A program made the translations under genes and the position numbers. Positions 46,594-59,203 of a stretch of DNA of 64,000 bases are shown piece after piece. The notes under the pieces were generated by a model. The model saw only the letters and a program-made list of their open reading frames with translations. It was not told where the DNA came from and ran no database searches. Position 1 is the first letter of the stretch, and every line of letters begins with the position of its first letter. This DNA is from Tenodera sinensis (lineage: Eukaryota; Arthropoda; Insecta; Mantodea; Mantidae): positions 61,610,773 through 61,674,772 of the forward strand of contig CM060972.1 of NCBI GenBank assembly GCA_030765045.1, in the 5' to 3' direction.

Positions 46594-47079
46594 GTTTGTA
46601 TATAATGTTCAGCTACGTATAAAATCCAAACAGATTCATTGTCCTCTGTCTTTGAATCCTTCTATTTATAGTCAAATACCCATGAAACACCATGTCATCA
46701 AATCCCTAACTCAATATTTCGAGCTATCAACCAAAATCAAAATTTTCTAAAACGTGGTGCACCACCCTGTATATATTTTATCCTCTGTTGAAATTCTTGT
46801 ATAAACCCCATATTGGTCTAATTTTAAGACTATAGAATGTACTTAAAACATATGCGAGATTGAATATGATTAAAAAAATTCAGAAATCTATTGCAGAAAT
46901 TTGGACTTAATTTAATTTTGTGTTATTTATTGTGAAGCTTTTTAGTTTCTGGGAATGATGGCAAAAATGTCATTGACATACCTTCGCCAAAATTTGTAAA
47001 TTTGGGGAAGACTTTTAATTATGTGAGCTTTGAAATGTCTCAAGCGTAAGTCTGCCAAATAGGTGACAGAGGGCTCCTC

Positions 47080-48957
47080 CAGTGGCGGCTATTCAGGTGA
47101 AGCAGGTGAAGAGGTTTTCACCTGAATATAGCAGTATTCTATTTTTGTTAATGTTGGAACTATTACTGCCATTCTAACAGTTTAGTCACAAATTTCAACT
47201 GCTAGGAGTCGTAGCGGGGTCAGTGACCAACCCTTCTTTTGTTTGGAACTTGCAGCCTGGCAGCCAGCAGGGAAAATTGGTGGGAACACACCCTCTGATC
47301 GGTTTCAAGGACAAGTGCAGCAATCAAGAGTTATGGAAGAAACTGCTGCACTAAACAGCTTGGTTGCCATGGCAACATGATGTCACGAAACGATGAACTA
47401 TCGGGAAATAACATAAGCATGCACATGTTTCAGGCAAACAAGAAATATTTTCACTTGGGTAGAGGGACAGAACACGGTAGAGGGGATGGTTTCTGTTTTT
47501 GCACGCTTAGAAGATAGTATTCATTTACTTCGAGGAAGAGCTGGTGGTAAACTTAAAACGTGGTGTTTTAGACAACTGTGAACGGTAGGTATAATTTATG
47601 AGTTTGCTAGACTCCAGTGCTTTTAATACTTAAATTACGCAATATAATTGTTTTGTTATGAATCCAGTGAACGATATAGTTTGCAATTTGCTAGAAACCA
47701 CATTTTCCAGGGGGAAAGATGAAGACAAGAAGGATGTTTTAAACTTGGACGGCCCACTGATATCATTGATGTAGCCCTTAAAAGAGAGGATAAGAAAATA
47801 GGGAAGACTTATAACATTAAATTCAAAAGCTCTTGGCTCGATAACTATTTTTGGTTATGCAGTAGCCGTAGTCCGCAATCACTATTCTGTTAGCCTTGTT
47901 TACTTTTTAGCAACAAAGTAACATGTGGGACAAAGAGAGATTCACAGATTTCATTAATATAACCCGTTCCCTTCACAAGCACAATGATTCGGCGGGACAT
48001 TTAAAATGTAAATTAGAACTAAACGCTTTTGGAAAAAAAAAAGAAAATAGAAACACAATGGCTGACGCTCTTCAGGAACACAGCAGACCTTTTCATATGC
48101 GTTTCAATGGAAACGTGACATTAAATAGGCTTTTCCTGCAGTTGATCATTAAAGCAATATTGTATTTAGATAAACAAGAGCTTGCATTCAGAGGTCATGA
48201 TGAGAGTGCACTTTCGCTAAGTCGGGGAAATTTCAAGGAGCTTGTGTACTGAAAGTCCATTAGAAATCCAAAACCACTATAATAAAATTAAAAGTATATT
48301 CAGCGGTGATTCTAAATCTATACAAAATGAGGTGATTGGATGTATTTCAGAATACTTACAAACTTGAAATTAATGTCTCAGATTTTTTTTTTTTTCTGTT
48401 GAAGTTGACGACACTACAGATATTTGTCAACAGTCTCAGTGCTTATCATTGTAAGATACGTGAATACAGAGAGCGCATTGGTTGAATGATTTTTTGGATT
48501 TCATGATGTGAGTGTTGACAGGTCCACAGAAACATTGTTCCTTTTGCTGCATGGTGTTCTTAAATAATTCAATTATGAATGTAAATTAGTTGCACAATGT
48601 TACGATGGAGCGAGTGTTATGTCAGGACATTTGAATGGACTTCAAAAAAGAATCAAGAACAATGCTCCTCAGGCAGTTTTGTACATTGTTTGGGTCACCG
48701 TTTAAATTTGATTTTAAAACAAAACTGTATATATTTGCATCCGCCATGTTTATTTCTCTCGCTTACTACGCGATCTGTGATATTTATTGGACCAAAATGA
48801 ATCATAGTGTGACAGATAGTTTCTTTTGTGTATAGCTCCATTGGATACAAAAAGTTTGGTAAAAAATGTTGGACCGTGGTACACTGGCTTTGCATTGTAT
48901 TTTCAGCAAGCTTAAGTGAACTTCTTCACCTATTTTGTAAGGCACGAGCCGCCACTG
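47080..48957 (+). mobile_element. hAT element with DUF4371/zinc-finger transposase relic, in mARC intron 3
   Basis: Ends cagtggcggct (47080-47090) and agccgccactg (48947-48957) are perfectly inverted over 11 bp. Flanks ggctcctc and ggtcctca look like a decayed 8-bp duplication. The frame at 47923-48252 contains HKHNDSAGHLKCKL and KQELAFRGHDESALSLSRGNFKEL, typical of zinc-finger-MYM/hAT transposases. Near 48590-48710 (two frames) come CYDGASVMSGHLNGLQKRI and FVHCLGHRLNLIL, the block around the first catalytic region. The C-terminal dimerisation part is missing and there are stops. Confidence 0.88.
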
Positions 48958-48959
48958 GG

Positions 48960-50192
48960 TCCTCATTGCTAATCCTTTTGTTTTTTGGTAGAATTTTTTG
49001 TTAAATGTGGAGAAATTGTATCTTGTGTATAATTCTGTAAGGTGAACAGTGTTGTCTATTTCTATGGGGTCTGAGTCAGTCATTTTCTAAGAAGCACAGG
49101 TAATTTTTCCACAGGAATACTTGTAAAACGTACCTTTGACATCAAAATTCACTACAATATGATTTTTTTTTTAGATATTGTAGTTTTGTAGGTGCTTTAT
49201 CAACACTAAGGAGTTCTCTATTTCCAAACTTGTAAGATTTTGGTTTGTTTTCTAACCCCTTAGCAATGGCGGAGGTAGATGAGTTGATGCCACTGATGAT
49301 GGGGGTCTCATGCTATTATCTTTTGGTCAACTGAGACATAAATATGTATACTTCAGGTGCCCATGATACACATTCTGTTTGTGTTTGTCTTCAGCATGAG
49401 AATGTGAAGCTGATGCTTGTGGTGGATTCAGATATTGTTTTCAGTAATTAAAAGAAGTATCTATTTCAAAAAATTTGTAACCTTCCCTCCCCCCCCCCCC
49501 CCCCCCTTATCAGTTTTATATTTAAGGAAATGTGTGTACTGCTCAGAGACAAAATTGGTCAATAATATTCAGGACATTTTTGAAGAGAAAACACAACAGT
49601 GGTTAACAGTAGATCGCACAAATTTAAGTACAATCACCTGTTGAAGATTTTCTGTCAAAATTGTCACCAAAATTGTCAGATCTTTTAACTTGTGCCTTTA
49701 TAGCTCAACAACAGTCTATGTCTCTGTCTAAACAGAACAAAATTTGAATTTGACGTAACTTAACTAGAACGTCTATTAGAATGTACTTAACGTAATGAGA
49801 ATGATTCTGATTGGTTATTCTTTTTTTTTTTTTCGGCAGACATGGGGATGTTTGATTTTCTAATCAAGGGTTTTCCAAAATTGAAAAGAAATAGAATATG
49901 AAAATATGAAGTAAAAACATTTTTAAACAGCAAATAAAGCACTATGGAGATGACCATAACATACTTTAAGAGCTAAATAAAAGAAACAGAGAAAGAGTTT
50001 TGATGCAAATAGTTACATAGAGAAGCACAATTTATTCCTGCACAATGCTCCTAGCCGATTGGTTCAAATAGTCACGTAACCTCCAAACTTGACGTAACAT
50101 GAAGGAAAGTTTGGCATTGCCAACTCTTACATTACGTCACGTTAAGTCGACCCTAAATAGCTCCATTTAATGTAATGTGTTAGATTTTCCCA
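48960..50192. other. mARC intron 3 remainder
   Basis: Contains a poly-C run (49488-49506) and repeated gacgtaac/cttaacgtaa motifs at about 49752, 49787, 50090 and 50134. Otherwise AT-rich with nothing recognised. Confidence 0.45.
49488..49506 (+). repeat. Poly-C tract
   Basis: A continuous run of about 19 C. Length is likely polymorphic and error-prone in assembly. Confidence 0.9.
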
Positions 50193-50200
50193 TTATGTCC

Positions 50201-50461
50201 CATGAGTTTCAGCAGACTTTTTTCTGGTGGGGGGGCTTTTGCAATCAGATAATATTAATTCATTATTTTATTGTCAAAAGTTATGGTATTTGTTGCACAC
50301 GACTATATTAATTTGTGCTAAACAAAAATTGTTCTTTACATCAAAATTAAAATAATAGTTTAATAGTCAGTAATTGATTTTACATAAGTTCATTAACATC
50401 CAAGGGGGTGCTGAGGCCCCCCCCCCCCTGCACTTACCCTGCCCCCCTTGTGATGCCCATT
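50201..50461. mobile_element. hAT-type MITE family, copy 2
   Basis: Flanked by an exact 8-bp duplication ttatgtcc (50193-50200 and 50462-50469). Ends catgagtttcagcag and ccttgtgatgcccat are inverse to copy 1 (33375-34112), including the G-run and C-run. It is shorter than copy 1 through internal deletion. Confidence 0.7.
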
Positions 50462-50769
50462 TTATGTCCTATTGTGTTAAGTCATGTTACGTTAAGTTCA
50501 TTGTAATTCCAGTATAACACCTTACTGCATTGGGCAGATTTTGTTTAGCAATTTCCTGTGGTCTTAATGGACAAAGGCTTCTTTTATTTAATCACTAACC
50601 CTACAGGGAGTGAACAGATAAGAATGGGAGTAGATGACTTTCCCTTTGGAGAAATCTTTTTGAAACCCAACAATAAAATCAGAGAGAAAGTCAAATTAAA
50701 ACAGCTCCTGAACTATGAAATAATTCTGCTACTGAGAATATCTTCTGATGCTATGACTACATGTTACAG

Positions 50770-50984
50770 GGAGTTTATTCTGATATTTCAACCTATATGT
50801 TGATGACGGAGGCTTCTGTGGAAGACTTGAAGACTAAACTTCCTGAGCATTTGCAAAAAGTATCTGCCAAGCAGTTCCGACCCAACTTTGTGGTGAAGGG
50901 AACTGAACCGTATGCTGAAGATGATTGGGAATGGATAAAGATTGGTGAAAATACAATTTTTAGAAATGTCAAACCATGCACAAG
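50770..50984 (+). CDS. MTARC: mARC exon 4 (catalytic MOSC domain)
   Basis: Acceptor atgttacag; donor gttagg; enters in phase 0 and ends two bases into Arg279. Residues 208-279 include VYSDISTYMLMTEASVEDL, KQFRPNFVVKG (the R-P-N block of the MOSC domain) and YAEDDWEWIKIGE, followed by PCTR, which leads directly to the cofactor cysteine in the next exon. Confidence 0.96.
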
Positions 50985-51144
50985 GTTAGGAAATTATTCA
51001 TATTTGTTTATTTACCCTATATTTGTTGTATGACAACATTTGTTTGCTAAACTGTTTGTTTAGCATCTGCTGGTTGTTTAGGTATGCAAATGAGATCAAA
51101 AACATCAAAGACTAGTAGCTCCATTTGTTTTCTTTTTTTTCCAG

Positions 51145-51219
51145 ATGTGTTTTCACAACTATAGATCCAGAAACAGGAGTTATGGAACCTAAGAGAGAAC
51201 CTTTGAAGACACTTAAAGA
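51145..51219 (+). CDS. MTARC: mARC exon 5 (molybdenum-ligand cysteine)
   Basis: Acceptor ctttttttccag; donor gtaagt. It encodes CVFTTIDPETGVMEPKREPL; the first residue, Cys280, corresponds to the conserved Mo-coordinating cysteine of mARC (R-C-x-x-T-T-x-D-P-x-T-G). The site is intact, so a functional enzyme is expected. The exon is separated from exon 4 by a 160-base intron and from exon 6 by 5.7 kb. Confidence 0.96.
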
Positions 51220-51464
51220 GTAAGTATACAAAACAGGTTATGCTCTGTTTAAACTGTGAATGTTGCTCTTATTGATCATTTTTTATTGTTGATATAATCC
51301 TAATGAAATTTGGTGGTACACATCTTCATCAACAATAAGCTAAGTAACACAGCATGAAAATTCTGTTTGTAAACTAAGGAGAATATACATTTTTGCCATA
51401 TTTCATTGCATAATCATTGCATTTGTTATATTTTTTTTTCTTTCTTTTTTTTAAGTAATAGGAC

Positions 51465-51947
51465 ACGGTGTGAACCATTATTTGAAGAACAAACTATAAA
51501 GACTAGCCATGTCAGCTTTCAGTGATTAGTGTATATTCATGAGAATATATACATACTGGAAACAGCTTTGTTTGTTAAGAAAAACAGATGCAGTTTTCAA
51601 AACAATGGACATGTTCATGCACATTTTACAAGAAACAATCAAAATATTCACTTAACCTCCACTAGAACTACACTATGCAAAAATGGAGTTTTACATTCCT
51701 GTATAAAAATATATAATTCACTGCCTAATAACCTTAAAGATATAGAAAATGTTAATAAATTTAAATGCGGTGTGAAGGTTTTTTTGAAGGAACACTGTTT
51801 TTACACAGTAGAAGAATATTTGAAATTTAACAAATACCCTTATGTATAATTGTACAAGTATTTATTGTAAATAGGTTTATGTAATATAATTACTTTTGAC
51901 GTATCCTATATCAGTGTACCATGTACAGTATCTGATTTTAAAGGACT

Positions 51948-51979
<32 letters not shown>

Positions 51980-51984
51980 AAAAG
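51465..51984 (+). pseudogene. LINE 3' end with poly(A)-like tail
   Basis: The frame at 51529-51849 reads HFTRNNQNIHLTSTRTTLCK and IYNSLPNNLKDIENVNKFKC...FYTVEEYLKF, the C-terminus of a CR1/Jockey-like LINE. It ends in aaataaataaatt and A(22). It lies in mARC intron 5. Confidence 0.82.
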
Positions 51985-52861
51985 AATAAGAATGAATCCT
52001 AGCATATTCAAGGACGGCCATGTTATGCTGTTCATAGTTGAATAGAAAAGATAGGAAAAACAAAACTAGCATGTGATGCTGAAACCACAATTCAGACACC
52101 TACAATAAAAAATAAATAATGGTGATTTTCTGTTCATTGAACTAAAAATCATCTTTTATTTACAAAAGCTGTCAAAATGTGTGTACTTTTTGACTTGAGC
52201 TGATATTATCAGATTGCTGTCTATGAAACACAACATCCATTATTGTACAACTCTTTATTATGCACTAGCACCTCAGTATCAATTTCTCCAAACTTTTGGA
52301 TTTTAGGACCACGAAAAGAGCACCTTGAATAGCTTGTAGATTTCAGTAGCACTTTCATTTTGCGCCAATCTCTTACAAGTCTTCACTCACTGAAATTTCC
52401 CTTTAGCTCAATTAGCATTCTGTTCCGCAAAGTCAATCACTCTTAGTTAAAATCTGCCATACAATTTGTGTTTCCCCATTCTGGTGTTTCACAAAATAAG
52501 CACTCTTGAGAATAACTATAGAAATAAACAGCTCTACATAGTTAAAGAATGAGATGGCTTTTGACTTCATTAGTGTTACCAGATTATTTTATGCACATGT
52601 AGGACACAATGGTAAAAAATGTAAGACATTATCGGTCCATGCAAAAATAAGATAAATTTATAATTTAAATGTGTATGTTATATATTCCCATAGACATATA
52701 CATTTTTATTTTCATATCCTGAAACATGCAATGTTAAATATGATCATCAACAGTCAGTTATTCTTTTTTAAGAATTCATCTTTCATAATGAATATGACTT
52801 TAGTTTGGTAAATACATTTTTACCCTCTTGTCAACGTCTTTTTCTTCTTTACCTAATTACC

Positions 52862-53220
52862 CTCCCCTTATGTAGGACTTAACACCCTTAGAACTTACAA
52901 GCCACTACCTAGGATCAGACGCCTGTCAAGGAGCAGAACCTATGGACCGGACAGAGTGGAGGCCTGGAAGTGAGTGGTCAGCCCAGCACCAGGTATGATA
53001 ATGAGGAAGGGTATGATATGAAATGCAGGTAAAGTGGGTGATTAGAAAGGTGATGATGGAGCAAATGGTGGAATGAGTGGTGGGGGAAACTGGAGAACCA
53101 GGGGAAAACCTGTCCAGATGCTGCTTTGTCTATCACGAATACCACATGCAGGTCCATGGGATCATATCTGGGCCACTATGCGGTAGGCAAATGGTCTAAC
53201 CACTTGGCCACAGTGCCACT
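52862..53220 (-). repeat. SINE-B long variant in mARC intron 5
   Basis: Long module (cttacaagccactacctagg; gaccggacagagtggaggcc), SINE-B body and a decayed tRNA-like head (ccacttggccacagtgccac on the plus strand). Confidence 0.82.
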
Positions 53221-53573
53221 TGAGTTTGTATTATCAGTTCTAAATGCTACACATTTCCTTTCTAGTCCTAACCCTACTAAAGTATCTCAAACATAATACA
53301 ATATTGTTTCCATGAATTTGTATGATGCATGGAGATGAACAACGTGAACTGCAATGTTGCCTCCGCAGTATTAACATGATATCCTAACTGTGTGGGCTGA
53401 GCAAAGAAATATTTATAGTGGACACATTTATCAGCAGTCCCCAGGAGTTCAAAGTGGCTGACATTATACTAAACAGCTGATGGAAGTATCACAAAAAGCA
53501 GTCCTGCCGGCATACATAATAAAGGCATTTCTAACCTCAAATATCACAGTGTTAAAGTAACATGCTTTCAAAT

Positions 53574-53773
53574 TATTATTTATTTATGCCAACAAACCTA
53601 CTGTTGGTGTCTTTAAACACACAAGCCGTGTGTGGGCAAAGTTTAAGAGGTAGAACTGGAACTTAAACCAGTTTACCAGGAAAAATGCGAACTAACTTGA
53701 GAATTGAGGGTCTGTGGTTCAAGTCCCAGTTGTGGCATTGAATTTTTAAGTTCCAGTTCTACCTCTTAAAATT
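53574..53773 (-). repeat. SINE-A self-inverted copy with 12-bp TSD
   Basis: Bounded by atgctttcaaat at 53562-53573 and 53774-53785. The first part is the complement of tail and body (gccaacaaacctactgttgg ... gaggtagaactggaactt), then a spacer fragment (accagtttaccaggaaaaat), then the same body part in direct orientation (gttcaagtcccagttgtggc ... ttccagttctacctctta). Confidence 0.9.
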
Positions 53774-53789
53774 ATGCTTTCAAATGTTA

Positions 53790-55130
53790 ATAATAATGCT
53801 TAAACATCGTTACCACACAACATACACAACTCACCTTTGGCAAATCTTGTTCTGCAATAACACTTTTGGTTAAAATTACTTCCGAGCGCTAAATATTGTA
53901 ATATATACTAGCGAATACAAAAATAACAACACTAACTATAATTGCATATACTGTTCTAAAACAATTCAAAACAAAATCACGCAAAAACGAGCATTACATC
54001 CACTGATTGATTAATTAATACGGCATCTAAACAGAATCTTGTTTTAAAATCTATCTGTTGGCCTCTCTGCAACGCATTCATAAACTGGCAACATAACAGA
54101 TGCAATAACACTAACTATGGCCATAGCTTTACCATAGTTATATGTTACAAATAGTTGGCGGTACTAATGCAACCCAACGGATGGGATATCACCAAATATA
54201 ACCAGACTGCACCATAATGGGGGGAAAATGTCAGGGTTGTTTTTTGGGGTATCTCAATAAGCTGCGCCGACTATAACATCTATCTGAAGTACCAGCAGAA
54301 TTTGGTGAAGTTCTGCTTCTTAGAGGACAGACTATTTACTTTCCACTTCCTACCCAAAATGCAAATGGAACAGTCAGAGTAAAGCATCTCTTTGCCTTTA
54401 TATAACATGAACCTTTTGCATCAGGGTGCAAATGCCATGTTGCCAATCACTCGTTCAATGTTGTTAATGCACAAGTATACTCTTTAACTCTAGCAGTGTA
54501 GACATGTTGCCATAATGAGTTGCAGCTGCAGCTAATAACCGATAATGCATTTCTATTTTACCAGTTGCCAGTTCATTTTATAATGATTACTGCTTGTTTC
54601 TAAAAATTTAGGACATTAAAGACTTCGAAAATTCCCTCTGAACATCAGACAAATGGTTAAAATGTAGGGCATGTCCGAGAATTTCCGGATGTCGGGTAAT
54701 CCTAGTTTTGATGCATGCTAACCATGTGTAAAACAGTTCACAACCCTCATTCTTCATTCACTTACAGCTCTGATAATTCCTGTGCTTTAGTGCTTAAATC
54801 AATTAATTTTATTGATGAGCTAGCCACCATCTCGACAAGATGATGGTGTCAACATGGATGAACATCAATGACTTTTGGAATAGGAATGGTGCTTCAGCAC
54901 TGAGTATTGGAATATGCTGTATATCTACCCTCTCCTGTGAATTTAACAGAACTAGCGGTACTCAAGGTTGTGGTGGTGGCACATTATTTTTCAGTATTTC
55001 TCAGTAGTGAACACCTGGAATATTGATGCGGTAATTATGGGTGAAATGCCTAAGTTCCTAATTGCTTTCTACAAATTCAGGTGCAAGTATTGTGTAATAG
55101 TGATGTTTATCTGATGAAATACAATATATA
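53790..55130. other. mARC intron 5, nothing firm
   Basis: AT-rich. The piece ccggatgtcgggtaatccta (about 54686) and tagtgttaccagatt (about 52568) could be ends of an old DNA element spanning the SINEs, but the match is weak. Confidence 0.35.
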
Positions 55131-55132
55131 TA

Positions 55133-56404
55133 CAAGATCTGTCTAAAAGGTGTCAAACCTTTGGCTGGGGAAAAAAATACTTGACTGATGGGATTGGAAC
55201 CCTAATCCTGCTCAAAGTAGGCATCTTTTGCTTCCACACACTTAGCCCACTGAGCCCTCCACTGCCAAAAAACACTTCTGGAAGGCTTCTTTTGGAACAG
55301 TGTTCACCTCCACCATCACATTCCACTTTACCTCCTCCCTACTCTCAAAACAGGATCTTTTCAATGACATTTTCAATTTAGGAAACAACCAGAAGTTGCA
55401 GGGAGCCATGTCTGGTTGTTGAATGAGTAGAATCTCATGCTTTGCCAAGAAAATCTGGAATACACTGGAACATTGTCAAGATGCAACTATAAACTTTTCA
55501 ACACCCAGAGGACTGGTCTTTTGTGCCGAACTGCATGATGGAGTCAGCAAAGAACTTACTGATAGTACTCTTTTGTCATTCTTTCGGGGCATAATTCTAC
55601 ACATATTAAAAAAGATTATTAGTATCACCTTGATTTTGCTTCATCCTGTCACACTCTTTTTGGTCTTGGGGACCTGGGATGCTTCCATTGCAACAACTGT
55701 GTTTTTGTTTTTGGGTCATATCTGTACCTTTACACCCACAGCTATCGGGTTCAGAAACTTGGAATAATGTTGGTATTGTGTAGCAGGTGCTATATAACTA
55801 TAAGACAGTTTTTTCTGTTCCACTGACAACAGCTTTGGCACAGATTTTGCAGCCACTCTAAGCATGTTTAAATCATCATGCAAAATTGCATGTGTAAAAC
55901 CTTTACTGATTTTAATCTGTTCAGCAATCTGTTGTATGGTCAAACAATGACCTGCCATTATCAGTTTTTTTTTTGTATCCTTTCAACAACAGCTGCATTC
56001 CCAGTGGTTTGTGGCCTCCTGAAACGCTGGTCCCTCTCTGTTGATGTGTGGCCATGTTTGAATTGGTTGAACCACCCCTTGATTTGTGTTACCCCCACAG
56101 CACTATCCACATATCTCCAAACTAATTATTTTGCTTTGAGAATCACCAAGCCATTGGCAAAACTTGATGCAGTAGCTTTGCTTAACTCATTCTGTTCATC
56201 TTGAGAAAAATTGCAAATGCGACAAATGTGATTCATGCACCTCACTTGGCAGCATGCACACAGTAAATGGCACGCTTGAAGGTGATGCAAAAATGGAAGC
56301 AAGTGTACTAAGCTTCCTCCTTCCATTGTGCACTGTGGCACTGACCTACCATCAATACTGCACGTGGGAAAAATTAAGGTCAGATGCTTTTTAGACTGAG
56401 CTTG
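55133..56404 (-). mobile_element. Mariner element with TA target duplication, in mARC intron 5
   Basis: TIRs caagatctgtctaaaaggtg (55133) and the inverse of tttttagactgagcttg (ending 56404) are flanked by TA (55131-55132 and 56405-56406). The 1272-bp length is the normal mariner size. On the minus strand, from the right, come IRICNFSQDEQNELSKA (start region, about 56250), LTIQQIAEQIKISKGFTHAI and AKSVPKLLSVEQKK (55958-55716), and near the end PDMAPCNFWLFPKLKMSLK (third Asp block). Multiple stops and the lack of a clear WIHHD-like block show it is dead. Confidence 0.92.
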
Positions 56405-56932
56405 TAATGGCCTTCAACAAGTTTTTAATTAAATTTGAATTTTTCAAAAATAATTACTTTTTTCCCCCAAACTATAAAAACTAGGAAAAGTTCAATGCTA
56501 CATCCCATAGTAGGACTTCTTAGCTTGTGATTAAACACATTTATTAAAATTAAAAATGTGAAATTAACATCTAATTATTATAATAAATGATTTTATTACA
56601 ACCAGAACAATTATTCAAAAAATCTGAAAAAGAAAAGTGTTTCTCTTACACTCCGGAGACTGCAAAATTTAAATAAGATTGGATCAAAATTGTAGAAATA
56701 TGAAATTTTAGCAGTGCCCCCCCTTGAAGAAGAAAATGAAATAAATCAGCACTTTTTATTAATAATTTTCCAATAGGTTAGTCACCTCTCATTTTGCAAG
56801 CTACATATGAGATGTATCTAAATCTAATAAGGCAGTACCTGTTTTTTGGTGAATTTGTTAGTCACAACTTTTCTGGATTATCGATGACAGTTGTATTTCA
56901 GAAAAATAATGTTGCATCCTGTTGCTTTTCAG

Positions 56933-57059
56933 GTACAGGCAGCTTAAGGATGAGGCATCAATTAAGCTTGGATCAACATCACCTCGATTTGGTCTAAATC
57001 TGGGAATATACCAAACTGGCACCATTCGTCTGGGAGACAAGGTTTTCGTGGGCAAATAG
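56933..57059 (+). CDS. MTARC: mARC exon 6 (C-terminus)
   Basis: Acceptor gttgcttttcag; the first base completes Glu304. Encodes YRQLKDEASIKLGSTSPRFG and GTIRLGDKVFVGK, ending at TAG 57057-57059. The YRQ...SP-FG...G-I-x-V/L-GD pattern matches the family C-terminus, so the protein is complete. Summed over exons the coding sequence is 1038 bases. Confidence 0.96.
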
Positions 57060-57540
57060 AAGATGATGGTCTATAATATCATATTAACAATCTCATGTAT
57101 TTGAACTTTATGCTTAGAAATATGTAAATCATAATTTACACGGTTTGAGGTTGGCCATTAGCTTACATGTTGTGTATTAGTTTGGAAGAAAGAAGTAGTG
57201 TTGTAATGGCATTGAAAATGGTTATTCAGGATAAAGAACAATGTATATTCCTCCTAATTTTTTCAAAGTTTTGCAGAAATCTTGAATAGACAGCATTGAA
57301 AACTGGCCTAGGTTTAATACTTCCAGTACAATATCTTTGTGGTAAGGTAGAATTGGCGAGTAGAATGGCTTACATGGTGGGTATTAGAATCTTGGTGCAG
57401 GTATGTAAAGAAAACTTAAGAACAAACTAAAGAGTGTATTTTATAAAGCATATGTTATTTTTATAGTCAGGATTTTTGCTACTGTTCAATTGAATTGAAT
57501 TGAACTTTACTGTTTTATGTTTAATAAAAGTATTTCTCAC
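57060..57540 (+). other. mARC 3' UTR
   Basis: Runs from the stop codon to about 15-20 bases past the AATAAA at 57523-57528. Contains no other recognised feature. Confidence 0.65.
57523..57528 (+). terminator. Poly(A) signal for mARC
   Basis: AATAAA followed by a GT-rich stretch (cacgtgtcataaat). Confidence 0.65.
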
Positions 57541-57882
57541 GTGTCATAAATAACTTTTCTTTACCATCATTTCACTTCTACCTTTTCCATTCTCCTTGTA
57601 TATAAAATATTCTCTGAATGAATTGCAAGATCCAGTTTGGTTCTACAGACTTCTGTAGCACCATGAATAACTTATTAAATAAATAGACTAATGACTCTGT
57701 AGAATAAAAGAAGGAATGCATGAGCAGTGCTTTGGACCCATATGCTGAAGTATATAAACTCGCACCTGTCAATAATGTTAGCTATCTGATATAACATGGT
57801 AATGGAAATGCAGAACCCATTTCACTCTCACACCACTTTCTTTTCCTTCATCTCATATTTAATTAACTCTTAGACATATTAT

Positions 57883-58030
57883 TATTTATTTATGCCAACA
57901 AACATACTGTTGATATTTTTAAACACACAAGCCGTGTGTGGGCAATGTTTGAGAGGTAGGTTAGAGCACCAGCCTGATTCAAATCCCAGCTGTGGCATTG
58001 AATTTTTCAGTTCCAATTCTACCTCTCAAT
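57883..58030 (-). repeat. SINE-A self-inverted copy
   Basis: Complementary body/tail (gccaacaaacatactgttga ... ttgagaggtag) is joined at about 57960 to a direct head/body piece (gattcaaatcccagctgtgg ... ttccaattctacctctcaa). TSD not clear. Confidence 0.82.
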
Positions 58031-58062
58031 CATAGTCATCTTGTTTATTAAACTGGAAATAC

Positions 58063-59190
58063 TGAGATTAATTACAGGTGCTATCAAAACCACACCAATA
58101 GCAGCTATGGAAATACTAACCAACCAATACCCCATTGAATATGAAATAGAAAAAGCGGCTCTTATTCAACACGAAAAGTTGATCAGACTCCCATTCAATA
58201 CATGGCACAAGAGAAATTTTACACATATACTAAAGACTCAGGAGGGTTTTCTTTTCAAAATTCAAGACATCAAGAAGAACGTACACCTTCCTAGTTCAAA
58301 GGAAAACTTCATATCTAAAGTCAATCCGACACAAACATTAGACATCACATACTATTTACACCTGACAGAAGAAGTTAAGAAAAGTGATACTCCAACTTGT
58401 GTTCTAAAATTATTGGCATTAGAGACAATCCATACTAGATTTCCAGAACATGAGTGGCTCCATATTTATACTGATGGATCGTTGATATCAAACCAAGATG
58501 GAGCAGGTGCTGGAGTCACATGTCACCTTTTTTCCTATTACAAATCTTTAAGTTATGGAACTACTAACTTTGATGGAGAAATTGAAGCAATTCGAATGGC
58601 CCTACAAAATCTTTTGTACAGAATTTCACATTTTCAGCAAGCAGTTATTCTCTCAGATTCCAGGGCAGCAATTATAGCATTTACTTCCAAGTTGTCACCA
58701 AAAAACCAAACAATTATAGAATGTTGGAAAATCCTTACCCATCTAACAGCACTTCAAAAACACCTAGTCTTCCATTGGATACCAGCTCACTGTGGACTGA
58801 GTGGTAATGAGATAGCTGATTTTCTTGCAAAAAAGGATACCAACGGTGTACAAAAATCTATAGTTAACCTACCATTTTATGCAGCTAAAAGATTAGTCAA
58901 CTCTGAATTCAAAAAAATTATTGCAAAATATTACTATAAAAAATCAAAGAATAAAAGATGGGAACTACCAAACATTCAAACAGTAATTCCTGAGTATCCT
59001 CGAAAAACAGCAGTTGCAACCTTCAGGTTGATTACAGGACATGATTGTCTGCCAAAACATTTAAACAGAATTGGGATATATTCTTCACCACTCTGTCCTC
59101 TATGTGATCTGCAAGAGGAAATGGATCGAGACCACCTTCAAATATGCCCGGCCACTTCTAGTGCCCCATCCAGCATTAGCTAACAACAAC
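58063..59190 (+). pseudogene. Jockey-type LINE RNase H and 3' end, copy B
   Basis: 5'-truncated insertion bounded by aaactggaaatac at 58050-58062 and 59191-59203. One frame stays open through the insertion to 59183. It has the RT C-terminal block LRLITGAIKTTPIAAMEILT, then RNase H with YTDGS, FDGEIEAI, LSDSRAAI and HCGLSGNEIADFLAKK, so all four usual catalytic positions are present. A CPLCDLQEEMDRDHLQICPA knuckle follows. Relative to copy A, about 60 bases are missing just before the 3' end. The tail is taacaacaac. The upstream ATG (58041) is in the flank and not meaningful. Confidence 0.9.
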
Positions 59191-59203
59191 AAACTGGAAA
59201 TAC

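Noticed and set aside
52560..54710. Old DNA transposon spanning mARC intron 5 SINEs
   Set aside because: The suggested ends (tagtgttaccagatt and gggtaatccta) match over too few bases to support a boundary.
58041..58062. ATG at 58041 as start of a 380-residue host protein
   Set aside because: The ATG lies in flanking DNA and the TSD; the frame beyond 58063 is LINE sequence.
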